DNA from: Clostridia bacterium
GTDB lineage: Bacteria > Bacillota > Clostridia > Oscillospirales > Acutalibacteraceae
Length of the DNA stretch: 6,109 nt
Assembly (NCBI GenBank): GCA_900767015.1
Contig: CAAFXQ010000043.1
Span: forward strand, 1-6,109
Reading direction: 5' to 3'
Shown: in pieces, positions 1-5,578 of the stretch
Position numbering within the stretch: the first letter of the stretch is position 1
Layout of the letters: every line of letters starts with the position of its first letter
Program-made: the position numbers and the translations under genes
The notes under the pieces: generated by a model
Databases searched by the model: none
Told to the model about the DNA's origin: nothing
What the model saw: only the letters and a program-made list of their open reading frames with translations

Positions 1-205
1 CTTCACTCTTCACTTTTCACGCTCCCTTTGGACGGGATTTTTGGAAGGTAAGAAGAAAGAGGGAATAGAGAAGAAGTGCGGTCGCAGGGGGCACAGTGCT
101 GACAGTCAGTTTTCCGCCGCAGAGTGAGTTGCGTATAACGTGAAACCTTGTAATTTTAAAATCGTAGGTATGGATAACATGGTTGTCCGGAGTTCAAAGA
201 GGTAT
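1..205. other. Intergenic region without a recognisable gene, left part
   Basis: No coding region is supported here. The left edge carries a short pyrimidine-rich run with repeated TTCAC words (positions 2-19), followed by a purine-rich stretch at about 45-76. Two small odd-length palindromes abut at 91-99 (GCACAGTGC) and 99-109 (CTGACAGTCAG). A 10-base palindrome ATTTTAAAAT lies at 153-162, and a 7-bp hairpin with one G-T pair can form between 172-178 and 182-188. One + strand frame stays open from position 2 to a stop at 125-127 but has no start codon and no family resemblance, so I do not call a gene. The mix of simple repeats and palindromes resembles a decayed or interspersed intergenic element, but one window cannot show that it recurs. 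Confidence 0.5.
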
Positions 206-310
206 AGTAAACACATGAAATTCGCCTTCGGCGAGTAAAGTATCCTGCGGATATGAAATAGCTGACGCAATGAAATATTTGCTTCGCAAATATGGAAGGC
301 GAATTTTACT
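206..310. repeat. Hairpin array with ATGAAAT spacers inside an outer inverted repeat
   Basis: Three exact copies of ATGAAAT (215-221, 253-259, 270-276) and a variant ATGGAA (292-297) separate small self-complementary units. These are TCGCC/GGCGA with loop TTC (222-234), TATCC/GGATA with loop TGC (241-253), a degenerate GC-rich unit (261-268), and ATATTTGC/GCAAATAT with loop TTC (275-293). The whole block is bracketed by AAATTCGCC (218-226) and its exact reverse complement GGCGAATTT (298-306). AGTAAA (206-211) and TTTACT (305-310) could extend that stem across a bulge. The outer left arm overlaps the first hairpin, so the two folds are mutually exclusive. The layout resembles intergenic palindromic repeat families (REP- or MITE-like) of gut Clostridia. 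It lies just upstream of the arabinofuranosidase promoter, so it could instead be part of that gene's control region. The structure is seen directly; mobility or function is inferred. Confidence 0.65.
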
Positions 311-325
311 TAATATTTTTAAGAA

Positions 326-379
326 TTGACTTTACACTGCCACTCATTTGTGATAGACTGTTTTCAACTTTAAAGTCAA
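326..379. promoter_or_regulatory. Inverted repeat flanking the promoter, possible operator
   Basis: TTGACTTTA (326-334) and its exact reverse complement TAAAGTCAA (371-379) face each other across the promoter. The right copy overlaps a perfect 10-base palindrome, ACTTTAAAGT (367-376), at the expected transcription start. Such an arrangement would suit a repressor of a sugar-responsive gene. It does not look like the Bacillus AraR box as I remember it, and the regulator is unknown. An accidental match in AT-rich sequence is possible. Confidence 0.3.
331..359 (+). promoter_or_regulatory. Candidate housekeeping promoter for the arabinofuranosidase gene
   Basis: A -35 element TTTACA (331-336, five of six consensus bases) is followed after 17 bases by TAGACT (354-359, four of six). 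A TG at 351-352 gives an extended -10. Transcription would start near 366, leaving a leader of about 30 bases. An overlapping TTGACT (326-331) is a stronger -35 word, but no good -10 lies 16-18 bases from it. This is motif matching only. Confidence 0.5.
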
Positions 380-382
380 AAA

Positions 383-389
383 GTGAGGG
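383..389 (+). promoter_or_regulatory. Ribosome binding site of the arabinofuranosidase gene
   Basis: GTGAGGG lies six bases before the ATG at 396, an ordinary strong spacing. It supports this start over the internal ATG eleven codons later. Confidence 0.8.
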
Positions 390-395
390 TTTACT

Positions 396-1886
396 ATGAA
401 AGCAAAGGTTACCGCTGCGGCGGAAATGAAAATCGGCGAAATCGACCGCCGTGTTTTCGGCTCATTTATTGAACATCTCGGACGTGCGGTCTACGGCGGC
501 ATTTATGAGCCCGGACATCCGCTTGCCGACGAAGAGGGCTTCAGGACGGACGTTATCAAGCTTATCAATGAGCTTGACGTGCCTGTTGTGCGCTATCCCG
601 GCGGTAATTTTGTCTCCGGCTATAATTGGGAGGACGGCGTCGGTCCCGTCGAGGAAAGACCGGTTCGCCTCGAGCTTGCGTGGGGTGTCACGGAGCCGAA
701 CAAATTCGGCACGAATGAATTTATGCGCTGGTGTAAAAAAGCGAAAACAAGCCCGATGATGGCGGTCAATCTCGGCACAAGAGGCCCGGAAGAAGCAAGA
801 CAGCTTGTCGAATACTGTAATCATAAATCGGGAACAAAGTACTCTGATCTGCGCCGTGCTCACGGCTATAACGACCCGTGGGGCGTCAAGCTCTGGTGTC
901 TCGGCAACGAAATGGACGGACATTGGCAGATGGGAGCCAAAACCGCTTACGAATACGGAAGAACCGCCAACGAAGCGGCGAAGCTGATGAAATGGGTCGA
1001 CCCGTCTATCGAAACCGTGCTTTGCGGCTCGTCAAACCGCCATACTAAAACGTTCGGCGATTGGGAAGCGACAGCCCTCGATTTGGCGTATGACAATGTA
1101 GACTATGTTTCGCTTCATCAGTATTACGACAACAAAACAGGTGACACCGCCTCGTTCCTTGCCAAGTCCATGGAGCTTGACGATTTCATTTACAGTATCA
1201 TCTGCACCTGCGACTTTGTCAAGGCGAAAAAGCGCACGAAAAAGCAGATTAACCTTTCCTTTGATGAGTGGAACGTCTGGTATCACTCCAACGACGATTA
1301 TGTTGAAAAGTGGTCAACCGCTCCGCATCAGCTTGAGGATATCTATAATTTTGAGGACGCACTTGTTGTTGCTTGTATGTTGATTACGCTTCTGCGCCAC
1401 GCCGACAGAGTGAAAATTGCCTGCCTTGCTCAGCTTGTCAATGTTATCGCACCAATTATGACCGAAAACGGCGGCAGAGCCTTCCGTCAGACGATTTTCT
1501 ATCCGTTTAAGCTGATGTCGAAGTACGCACGGGGCTTTGCCTTAAAGCCGATTGTCGACAGTCCGAAGTACGACTGTAAGGAGTTTTCCGATGTACCTTA
1601 CCTTGAAACGATTCTCACTTATGACGAAGAAAACGACGAGGTCGTATTCTTCGGCGTCAACCGCTCCATGGACGAAAACATGCTTCTTGATGTGAAGCTT
1701 TTGGGCTTTGACGGCTATAAAGCAGTTTCGTTCGAATCCATGGACGGCTACGGTGTGCTTGAAGAAAACGGCTTTGACTGTGAAAAGGTCACGATGCACA
1801 GTAATCCCGTACCCGAAACCGACGGCGATATCACGACTGCCGAACTCAAGCCGCTTTCGTTCAACGTAATCCGGTTCAAAAAGTAA
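396..1886 (+). CDS. abfA: Intracellular alpha-L-arabinofuranosidase, family GH51
   Basis: This 496-residue protein is predicted to release terminal alpha-L-arabinofuranosyl units from arabino-oligosaccharides derived from arabinan or arabinoxylan. It has no signal peptide, as is usual for GH51 enzymes that work in the cytoplasm on imported oligosaccharides. The fold expected for the family is a catalytic (beta/alpha)8 barrel followed by a beta-sandwich. The substrate-pocket signature RYPGGNF is at residues 66-72. The acid/base glutamate is E172 in GNEMDGHWQ, and the nucleophile is E291 in SFDEWNVWYH; both motifs match the family closely. The C-terminal part (from about 385) ends in LSFNVIRF, the typical last strand. 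Length is normal (about 490-510 in the family) and nothing suggests truncation. It has its own candidate promoter and a terminator immediately downstream, so it appears to be a single-gene unit. No sugar transporter or other arabinose gene is in view. The family call is very secure; the symbol follows common usage. Confidence 0.96.
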   Translation: MKAKVTAAAEMKIGEIDRRVFGSFIEHLGRAVYGGIYEPGHPLADEEGFRTDVIKLINELDVPVVRYPGGNFVSGYNWEDGVGPVEERPVRLELAWGVTEPNKFGTNEFMRWCKKAKTSPMMAVNLGTRGPEEARQLVEYCNHKSGTKYSDLRRAHGYNDPWGVKLWCLGNEMDGHWQMGAKTAYEYGRTANEAAKLMKWVDPSIETVLCGSSNRHTKTFGDWEATALDLAYDNVDYVSLHQYYDNKTGDTASFLAKSMELDDFIYSIICTCDFVKAKKRTKKQINLSFDEWNVWYHSNDDYVEKWSTAPHQLEDIYNFEDALVVACMLITLLRHADRVKIACLAQLVNVIAPIMTENGGRAFRQTIFYPFKLMSKYARGFALKPIVDSPKYDCKEFSDVPYLETILTYDEENDEVVFFGVNRSMDENMLLDVKLLGFDGYKAVSFESMDGYGVLEENGFDCEKVTMHSNPVPETDGDITTAELKPLSFNVIRFKK

Positions 1887-1897
1887 AACTAAAACAG

Positions 1898-1927
1898 GTA
1901 TCACAAAATCACCCTTTTTCATATAAT
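1898..1927 (+). promoter_or_regulatory. Candidate promoter inside the terminator hairpin
   Basis: The ascending arm of the hairpin carries CATATAAT (1920-1927), which contains a perfect TATAAT (1922-1927). For the housekeeping sigma factor, ATCACA (1900-1905, four of six) sits 16 bases upstream. For the forespore factor sigma G, GTATC (1898-1902) sits 17 bases before CATATAA, close to the known GHATR / CATNHTA pattern. Either reading puts the transcription start near 1933-1936, in the hairpin loop. RNA made from here would lack the left arm and leave the ribosome binding site open. Which sigma factor is used, if any, cannot be decided from sequence. Confidence 0.35.
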
Positions 1928-1960
1928 GTGACAGGACATTATAGAAAGGGTGATTTTTTT
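1905..1960 (+). terminator. Strong intrinsic terminator overlapping the next gene's translation start
   Basis: AAAATCACCCTTT (1905-1917) pairs perfectly over 13 bp with 1945-1957. After a small 4-by-1 internal loop, TATAATGT (1922-1929) pairs over 8 bp with ACATTATA (1936-1943), closing a six-base loop GACAGG. A run of seven T (1954-1960) follows the GC part of the stem. It begins 19 bases after the arabinofuranosidase stop codon, so it is well placed to end that transcript. Unusually, the descending arm contains the ribosome binding site of the next gene, and the T run reaches its TTG start. In any read-through RNA the hairpin would also hide that ribosome binding site. Confidence 0.85.
1945..1953 (+). 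promoter_or_regulatory. Ribosome binding site that decides a TTG start
   Basis: AAAGGGTGA is a good anti-16S match. It ends five bases before TTG at 1959 but overlaps the in-frame GTG at 1950, so the GTG cannot be the start it serves. It lies wholly within the descending arm of the hairpin. Confidence 0.7.
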
Positions 1961-2645
1961 GAACAGTTTTGATCTGATGATGGAACGATACAAAAAAGAA
2001 CTTGTCGATGCGAACCGCCGTTCGATTGAGCAGGAGTTGTTAAGTCAGTCTGAGCCGTCTGAACCGACAGCGGCCGACATCATGCAGGCTGAAGAAGCCG
2101 AAGAAGCAGTACCGGTGATGAACGCCGAACCGCAGACGGAAAGAAAACCGGAGCCTGAAATGCGGGAAGAAGCCGCCTCGGATATGGAGAACACCGATGA
2201 GGAGCCGATGCGCACTGAGCCGGCAACGAAAGAACCCGACCCGGAGGGCGATTCATTCGGAACGCTCAAGGTACAGGTGTTTGCCGCACAGCAGGTGTAT
2301 CCGATCTCGTCGGCAAGGGTGCTTGTCAGACGAAGCGGCGAAGATCCAATCATTTTTGAGGGCTACACGGATTCAAGCGGAATCGTCGATAATATTAAGC
2401 TTCCGACGCCCGGAAAGTCTCTTTCCGGCTCGCCGAGCCGATTAAAGCCGTATTCACAGTACGATGTTTTTGTCACACAGCCGAACTTTGTCAGCCGCAA
2501 TTATTTGGGCGTGCCTGTCTTTTCGGGTGTTGAGTCGATTCAGACCGTCCGTCTTGTTCCCCGTCAGCCCGGCACGGATTCGACTACTGTCACGACCGAA
2601 AGCGAGCCGAACGAGCTTCTGATGAAGGAAAAAGGTGAACAGTAA
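1959..2645 (+). CDS. Acidic protein with C-terminal Cna-B-like beta-sandwich domain, sporulation-associated by context
   Basis: I do not recognise a named family for the whole protein. From the TTG start it has 228 residues. Residues 1-30 look helical and charged. Residues 31-97 form a low-complexity linker very rich in Glu, Pro and Ala. Residues 100-203 (from FGTLKVQVF to TVRLVP) resemble a Cna-B or carboxypeptidase-regulatory-like beta-sandwich, with the typical SARVLVRR strand, a TDSSGIVDNIKLP turn and strand, and a YDVFVTQPNF strand. A short polar tail follows. There is no signal peptide, membrane segment or LPXTG anchor, so it should remain in the compartment where it is made. The stop codon is one base from the next start and contains that gene's ribosome binding site just upstream, so the two proteins are probably made together and may form a complex. 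A spore-envelope or cortex role is inferred only from that partner. An in-frame GTG at 1950 would add three residues but is poorly placed. Confidence 0.75.
   Translation: MNSFDLMMERYKKELVDANRRSIEQELLSQSEPSEPTAADIMQAEEAEEAVPVMNAEPQTERKPEPEMREEAASDMENTDEEPMRTEPATKEPDPEGDSFGTLKVQVFAAQQVYPISSARVLVRRSGEDPIIFEGYTDSSGIVDNIKLPTPGKSLSGSPSRLKPYSQYDVFVTQPNFVSRNYLGVPVFSGVESIQTVRLVPRQPGTDSTTVTTESEPNELLMKEKGEQ
2632..2638 (+). promoter_or_regulatory. Ribosome binding site inside the end of the upstream gene
   Basis: AAGGTGA overlaps the last codons of the upstream gene and stands eight bases before ATG at 2647. This favours the ATG over the in-frame GTG at 2635, which falls within the site itself, and indicates translational coupling. 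Confidence 0.75.
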
Positions 2646-2646
2646 G

Positions 2647-4026
2647 ATGGCAAATCCTGTCGTTGTTCCCGAATATATCACCGTGCATCTCGGACGTCCC
2701 GATCAGCCGGCACAAAACGTGACCGTGCCGTTTACGGACTATATCAAAAACGTCGCTTCGAGCGAAATTTATCCGACTTGGCCGGAAAGCGCAATCCGGG
2801 CGAATATTCTGTCGCAGATTTCAATCGCCTTAAACCGTGTCTATAACGAGTACTACCGCAGTCAGGGCTATGACTTTGACATCACGAATTCCACGCAGTT
2901 TGATCAGGCATTTCAGCCCGACCGGGACTATTTTTCGAACATATCCGAAATTGTCGATGAGATTTTCAATACTTACGTTGTTATGCAGGGCTCCGTTCAG
3001 CCGTACTATACCGAATACTGCGACGGCATCAATGTGCAGTGCCCGGGTCTTTCTCAATGGGGAACGGTTGCGCTTGCCAACCAAGGCTATACGCCTTATG
3101 AGATTTTGCAGTATTATTACGGCGATAATATTAACCTGAAACGGGCGGACACAGGGCCGAATATTCCGTCTTATCCGGGTACGCCGATCCGTTTCGGCTA
3201 TGTCGGCGAAGAGGTCAGAACCTTGCAGCGGCAGCTGAACCGGATCGCCCGCAATTATCCGCTGATTCCGAAAATTCCCGACGAAAACGGCGTCTTTGAC
3301 CGTACGACGGAAAATGCTGTCAAAGCGTTTCAGAATATCTTCAACCTGACCCCTGACGGTATTGTAGGCGAAGCGACATGGTATTCGATTAAACGTATCT
3401 ATAATGCCGTCAAAAGGCTTTCCGAGCTTTATTCCGAGGGAATATCGATTACCGAAGCGCAGCGCCTTTTCCCGCAGTCGTTCGGTTTAGGCGCAAGGGG
3501 CGTCTATGTCAGAACGGTTCAATATTTTCTTGACTTTATCGGCTTTTTCATCGATGCGCTTCCGAGAGTGAAGATAGACGGCGTATACGGAGAGGAAACA
3601 GCCGATGCCGTCCGGGCGTTTCAGCGCTATTTCGGGCTTCCCGTGACCGGTGTCGTTGACAGCCGGACATGGTATGAAATCATTGACCAATATACCGACC
3701 TGCTTCGTGCGTTTCCGTCAGGCTTTGACGAAGCGTTACAGTATATTTATCCCGGCTATATTCTCACCGAGGGCGCAAGCGGTCCCGACGTCACAAGGCT
3801 TCAGACCTTTTTAAGACGGATTTCGCAGTCGTTCCCGTCCGTGCCGTCCGTTACGGTGGACGGAAAGTTCGGGCCGCAGACACGGCGTGCCGTTGAAGCG
3901 GTGCAGTCGCTTTACCGGCTTCCTGTCAGCGGAAATGTCGGCGACCAAACGTGGAACGCCATTGTGGAGCTTTATACTGATTTAGTCGGTATCAACCGAA
4001 GCGTACCGGGGCTTATGTCCGTATAA
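2647..4026 (+). CDS. SpoIID-like domain protein with three peptidoglycan-binding repeats
   Basis: The 459-residue protein has an N-terminal region (about 1-165) resembling the SpoIID/LytB lytic transglycosylase domain, followed by three PG_binding_1 domains at about 183-251, 279-349 and 374-444. In the first part, DYIKNVASSEIYPTWPESAI (31-50) lines up with the SpoIID block that holds the catalytic glutamate, making E40 the candidate. CPGLSQWGTVALANQGYTPY (132-151), followed by EILQYYYGDNI, matches the family's C-terminal GMSQWGA / YYYPGT block. Each repeat shows the usual DGxxGxxTxxAVxxFQ core and a later GxVxxxTW; the third has AVQ in place of AFQ. SpoIID cleaves glycan strands during engulfment in Bacillus. 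Here cortex or germ-cell-wall remodelling is inferred. No signal peptide or membrane anchor is visible, unlike classical SpoIID, which is membrane anchored. C125 and C132 could bind metal, but no neighbouring histidine is seen. It is probably coupled to the upstream acidic protein. Confidence 0.85.
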   Translation: MANPVVVPEYITVHLGRPDQPAQNVTVPFTDYIKNVASSEIYPTWPESAIRANILSQISIALNRVYNEYYRSQGYDFDITNSTQFDQAFQPDRDYFSNISEIVDEIFNTYVVMQGSVQPYYTEYCDGINVQCPGLSQWGTVALANQGYTPYEILQYYYGDNINLKRADTGPNIPSYPGTPIRFGYVGEEVRTLQRQLNRIARNYPLIPKIPDENGVFDRTTENAVKAFQNIFNLTPDGIVGEATWYSIKRIYNAVKRLSELYSEGISITEAQRLFPQSFGLGARGVYVRTVQYFLDFIGFFIDALPRVKIDGVYGEETADAVRAFQRYFGLPVTGVVDSRTWYEIIDQYTDLLRAFPSGFDEALQYIYPGYILTEGASGPDVTRLQTFLRRISQSFPSVPSVTVDGKFGPQTRRAVEAVQSLYRLPVSGNVGDQTWNAIVELYTDLVGINRSVPGLMSV

Positions 4027-4066
4027 ATTTTAGTTTTTGGTCAAAAATATCCGTGTGATACTACTT

Positions 4067-4073
4067 GGAAAGG
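4067..4073 (+). promoter_or_regulatory. Ribosome binding site of the GerA-family gene, start ambiguous
   Basis: GGAAAGG lies four bases before TTG at 4078 and thirteen before the in-frame ATG at 4087. Neither spacing is ideal. The choice changes the protein by only three residues. Confidence 0.5.
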
Positions 4074-4077
4074 CGCA

Positions 4078-5538
4078 TTGCACGGTATGAACGATTTTGA
4101 CCGGAAATATGAGGACTGTCTGACGGCGGTCAATAAAAAGCTTCGGGTTGATAAAAGCTTTGATATGTTGATTAAAAGAATGGTGATCGGCGGGAGAAAG
4201 GCGACTTTCTATTGTATCGATGGCTTTGTCAAGGACACGATGTTCGAGAAAATGCTCGAATACCTGAGCAACGTTACGGAAGATGAGATGAAAGACATCA
4301 ACACCGCCGAAGACTTTCTCAACAGTCACATTACCTACATTGAATCGGCTGTTGAAACCTCACTTGAGAACTTTTCGACCCTCGTTTTGTCGGGTGCAAT
4401 CGGCATGGTGATGCAGGGTCTCGACAAGGCAATCATCATCGACTCACGGACATATCCGGCAAGGGACGTTCAGGAGCCGGAATCCGACAAGGTGTTACGA
4501 GGCTCACATGAGGGCTTTGTGGAAACCATAATTTTTAATACTGCTTTGATAAGACGGAAAATCAGAAATCCGCTTTTGACAATGAAGGCTTTTCAGGTCG
4601 GAAGAGAGTCGAAAACCGATGTGGTGGTCTGCTATCTTGAAAAGACCGTAGACAAAAAGATGCTCAATACGGTTCTCAGAAAAATCGAAGCGATTGACGT
4701 CACGAGTCTTGCCATGGGGCAGGAGAGCCTTCGTGAATGTATGCTGCCGTATCAGCCTTGGAACCCGTTTCCGAAGGTACGATACACCGAAAGACCGGAC
4801 ACGGCCGCCGCCTGTCTTTACGACGGAAATATCATTGTACTTGCCGACGGTTCGCCGTCCGCCATGATTATCCCGACAGGCATATTTGATTTTGTCCAGG
4901 ACATCAACGATTATTATTTTCCTCCTATGATCGGAACCTTTTTACGCTGGATCAGAGCGGTTGTGTTCGGTCTTTCGCTTTTGCTCGTTCCCGTGTGGTA
5001 TCTGCTGACGTTGTACGGAGAGACTTTGCCGGAATGGTTAAAATTTGTGCTCGTCAATGAGCCGGCGGATATTCCGCTGATTATTCAGCTTTTTGTCATC
5101 GAATTTGTCATTGACACACTGCGGCTTGCATCCTTAAACACGCCAAGTGCCCTGAGCAACTCTTTTTCTGTTGTCGGTGCGCTCGTGCTCGGCGAATTTG
5201 CCGTGTCCTCGGGGTGGTTTGTGTCGGAGGTCGTACTGTTCATGGCGTTTTCGGCGATTTCGAATTTCACTCAGCCAAGCTATGAACTCGGCTATGCTAT
5301 CAAAATTTTTCGGGTCATATTGCTGATTCTGATTGCCTTGTTCCGGCTTTGGGGATTGATTGCCGGGCTTGTGATTGTGCTTTTGGTAATCGCTACAACG
5401 AAAACGGTGACCGGCTACACCTATCTGTATCCGCTTATTCCGTTTAACTGGGACGCTCTTTCGGGCCTTCTTATCAGAAAGAGCCTTCGGAGTAAAACGA
5501 AGCCCCGTAAGAACGACGACCTTTCACAGGGCAACTGA
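4078..5538 (+). CDS. spoVAF: GerA-family spore germination membrane protein, SpoVAF-like
   Basis: The protein is 486 residues from TTG, or 483 from ATG at 4087; the family is about 480-500. A soluble N-terminal half (about 1-285) carries blocks typical of the SpoVAF branch: KLRVDKSFDMLIKRM then GGRKATFYCIDGFVKD (residues 38-53), IIIDSRTYPARDVQEPESD (119-137), and RGSHEGFVETIIFNTALIRR (141-160). The membrane half has about five or six hydrophobic segments near 291-313, 330-350, 361-378, 381-398, 406-421 and 424-440, followed by a basic, soluble tail. GerA A-subunits build nutrient-gated ion channels in the spore inner membrane. In Bacillus, SpoVAF with FigP forms a related channel that amplifies germination. 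No other spoVA gene and no GerB- or GerC-type partner is in view, so the gene sits apart from the usual spoVA operon. It follows the peptidoglycan-binding gene by 51 bases and may share its transcript. An ordinary GerAA subunit is the main alternative. Confidence 0.85.
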   Translation: MHGMNDFDRKYEDCLTAVNKKLRVDKSFDMLIKRMVIGGRKATFYCIDGFVKDTMFEKMLEYLSNVTEDEMKDINTAEDFLNSHITYIESAVETSLENFSTLVLSGAIGMVMQGLDKAIIIDSRTYPARDVQEPESDKVLRGSHEGFVETIIFNTALIRRKIRNPLLTMKAFQVGRESKTDVVVCYLEKTVDKKMLNTVLRKIEAIDVTSLAMGQESLRECMLPYQPWNPFPKVRYTERPDTAAACLYDGNIIVLADGSPSAMIIPTGIFDFVQDINDYYFPPMIGTFLRWIRAVVFGLSLLLVPVWYLLTLYGETLPEWLKFVLVNEPADIPLIIQLFVIEFVIDTLRLASLNTPSALSNSFSVVGALVLGEFAVSSGWFVSEVVLFMAFSAISNFTQPSYELGYAIKIFRVILLILIALFRLWGLIAGLVIVLLVIATTKTVTGYTYLYPLIPFNWDALSGLLIRKSLRSKTKPRKNDDLSQGN

Positions 5539-5544
5539 ATACAG

Positions 5545-5575
5545 AAAAACAGGAGCGTTTGAAGCCCATGTTTTT
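5545..5575. terminator. Candidate bidirectional terminator between convergent genes
   Basis: The 40-base gap between the two stop codons can fold by pairing AAAAACA (5545-5551) with TGTTTTT (5569-5575). It extends inward through GG/CC and GC/GC with two single-base bulges around a loop at 5557-5563. A T run follows the GC-rich core in both directions. The bulges make it a weak-looking structure, but the place is where both transcripts need to end. Confidence 0.45.
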
Positions 5576-5578
5576 GGT

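Noticed and set aside
215..297. Possible CRISPR array because of the repeated ATGAAAT words
   Set aside because: The repeated word is only 7 bases, the intervals are irregular (38, 17 and 22 bases), and the intervening units are themselves palindromic; no cas genes are present.
462..923. Open frame of 153 codons on the minus strand within the arabinofuranosidase gene
   Set aside because: It lies fully antisense to a strongly conserved GH51 gene, has no family resemblance, and is explained by the codon use of the real gene. The same applies to the other long overlapping frames at 451-759, 805-987, 1032-1286, 1105-1383, 2045-2353, 2830-3084, 2837-3139 and 4030-4329.
1542..1922. Open frame of 126 codons on the minus strand reaching into the terminator region
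   Set aside because: Its start lies in the hairpin and its body is antisense to the conserved C-terminal part of the arabinofuranosidase; no recognisable protein features.
2635..2646. GTG at 2635 as the start of the SpoIID-like protein
   Set aside because: The GTG is part of the ribosome binding site itself; ATG at 2647 has correct spacing and begins the more natural sequence MANPVVVPEY.
4032..4047. Inverted repeat TTTTTG/CAAAAA after the SpoIID-like gene as a terminator
   Set aside because: The stem is made of A-T pairs apart from one G-C, the gap between arms is only two bases, and there is no GC-rich core, so it is unlikely to terminate transcription.
4027..4077. Possible sigma G promoter directly upstream of the GerA-family gene (GATACTA at 4057-4063)
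   Set aside because: The -10-like word matches the sigma G pattern at all but one base, but the position 17-18 bases upstream is a T run without a plausible -35, so I do not call a promoter. Co-transcription with the upstream pair is equally possible.
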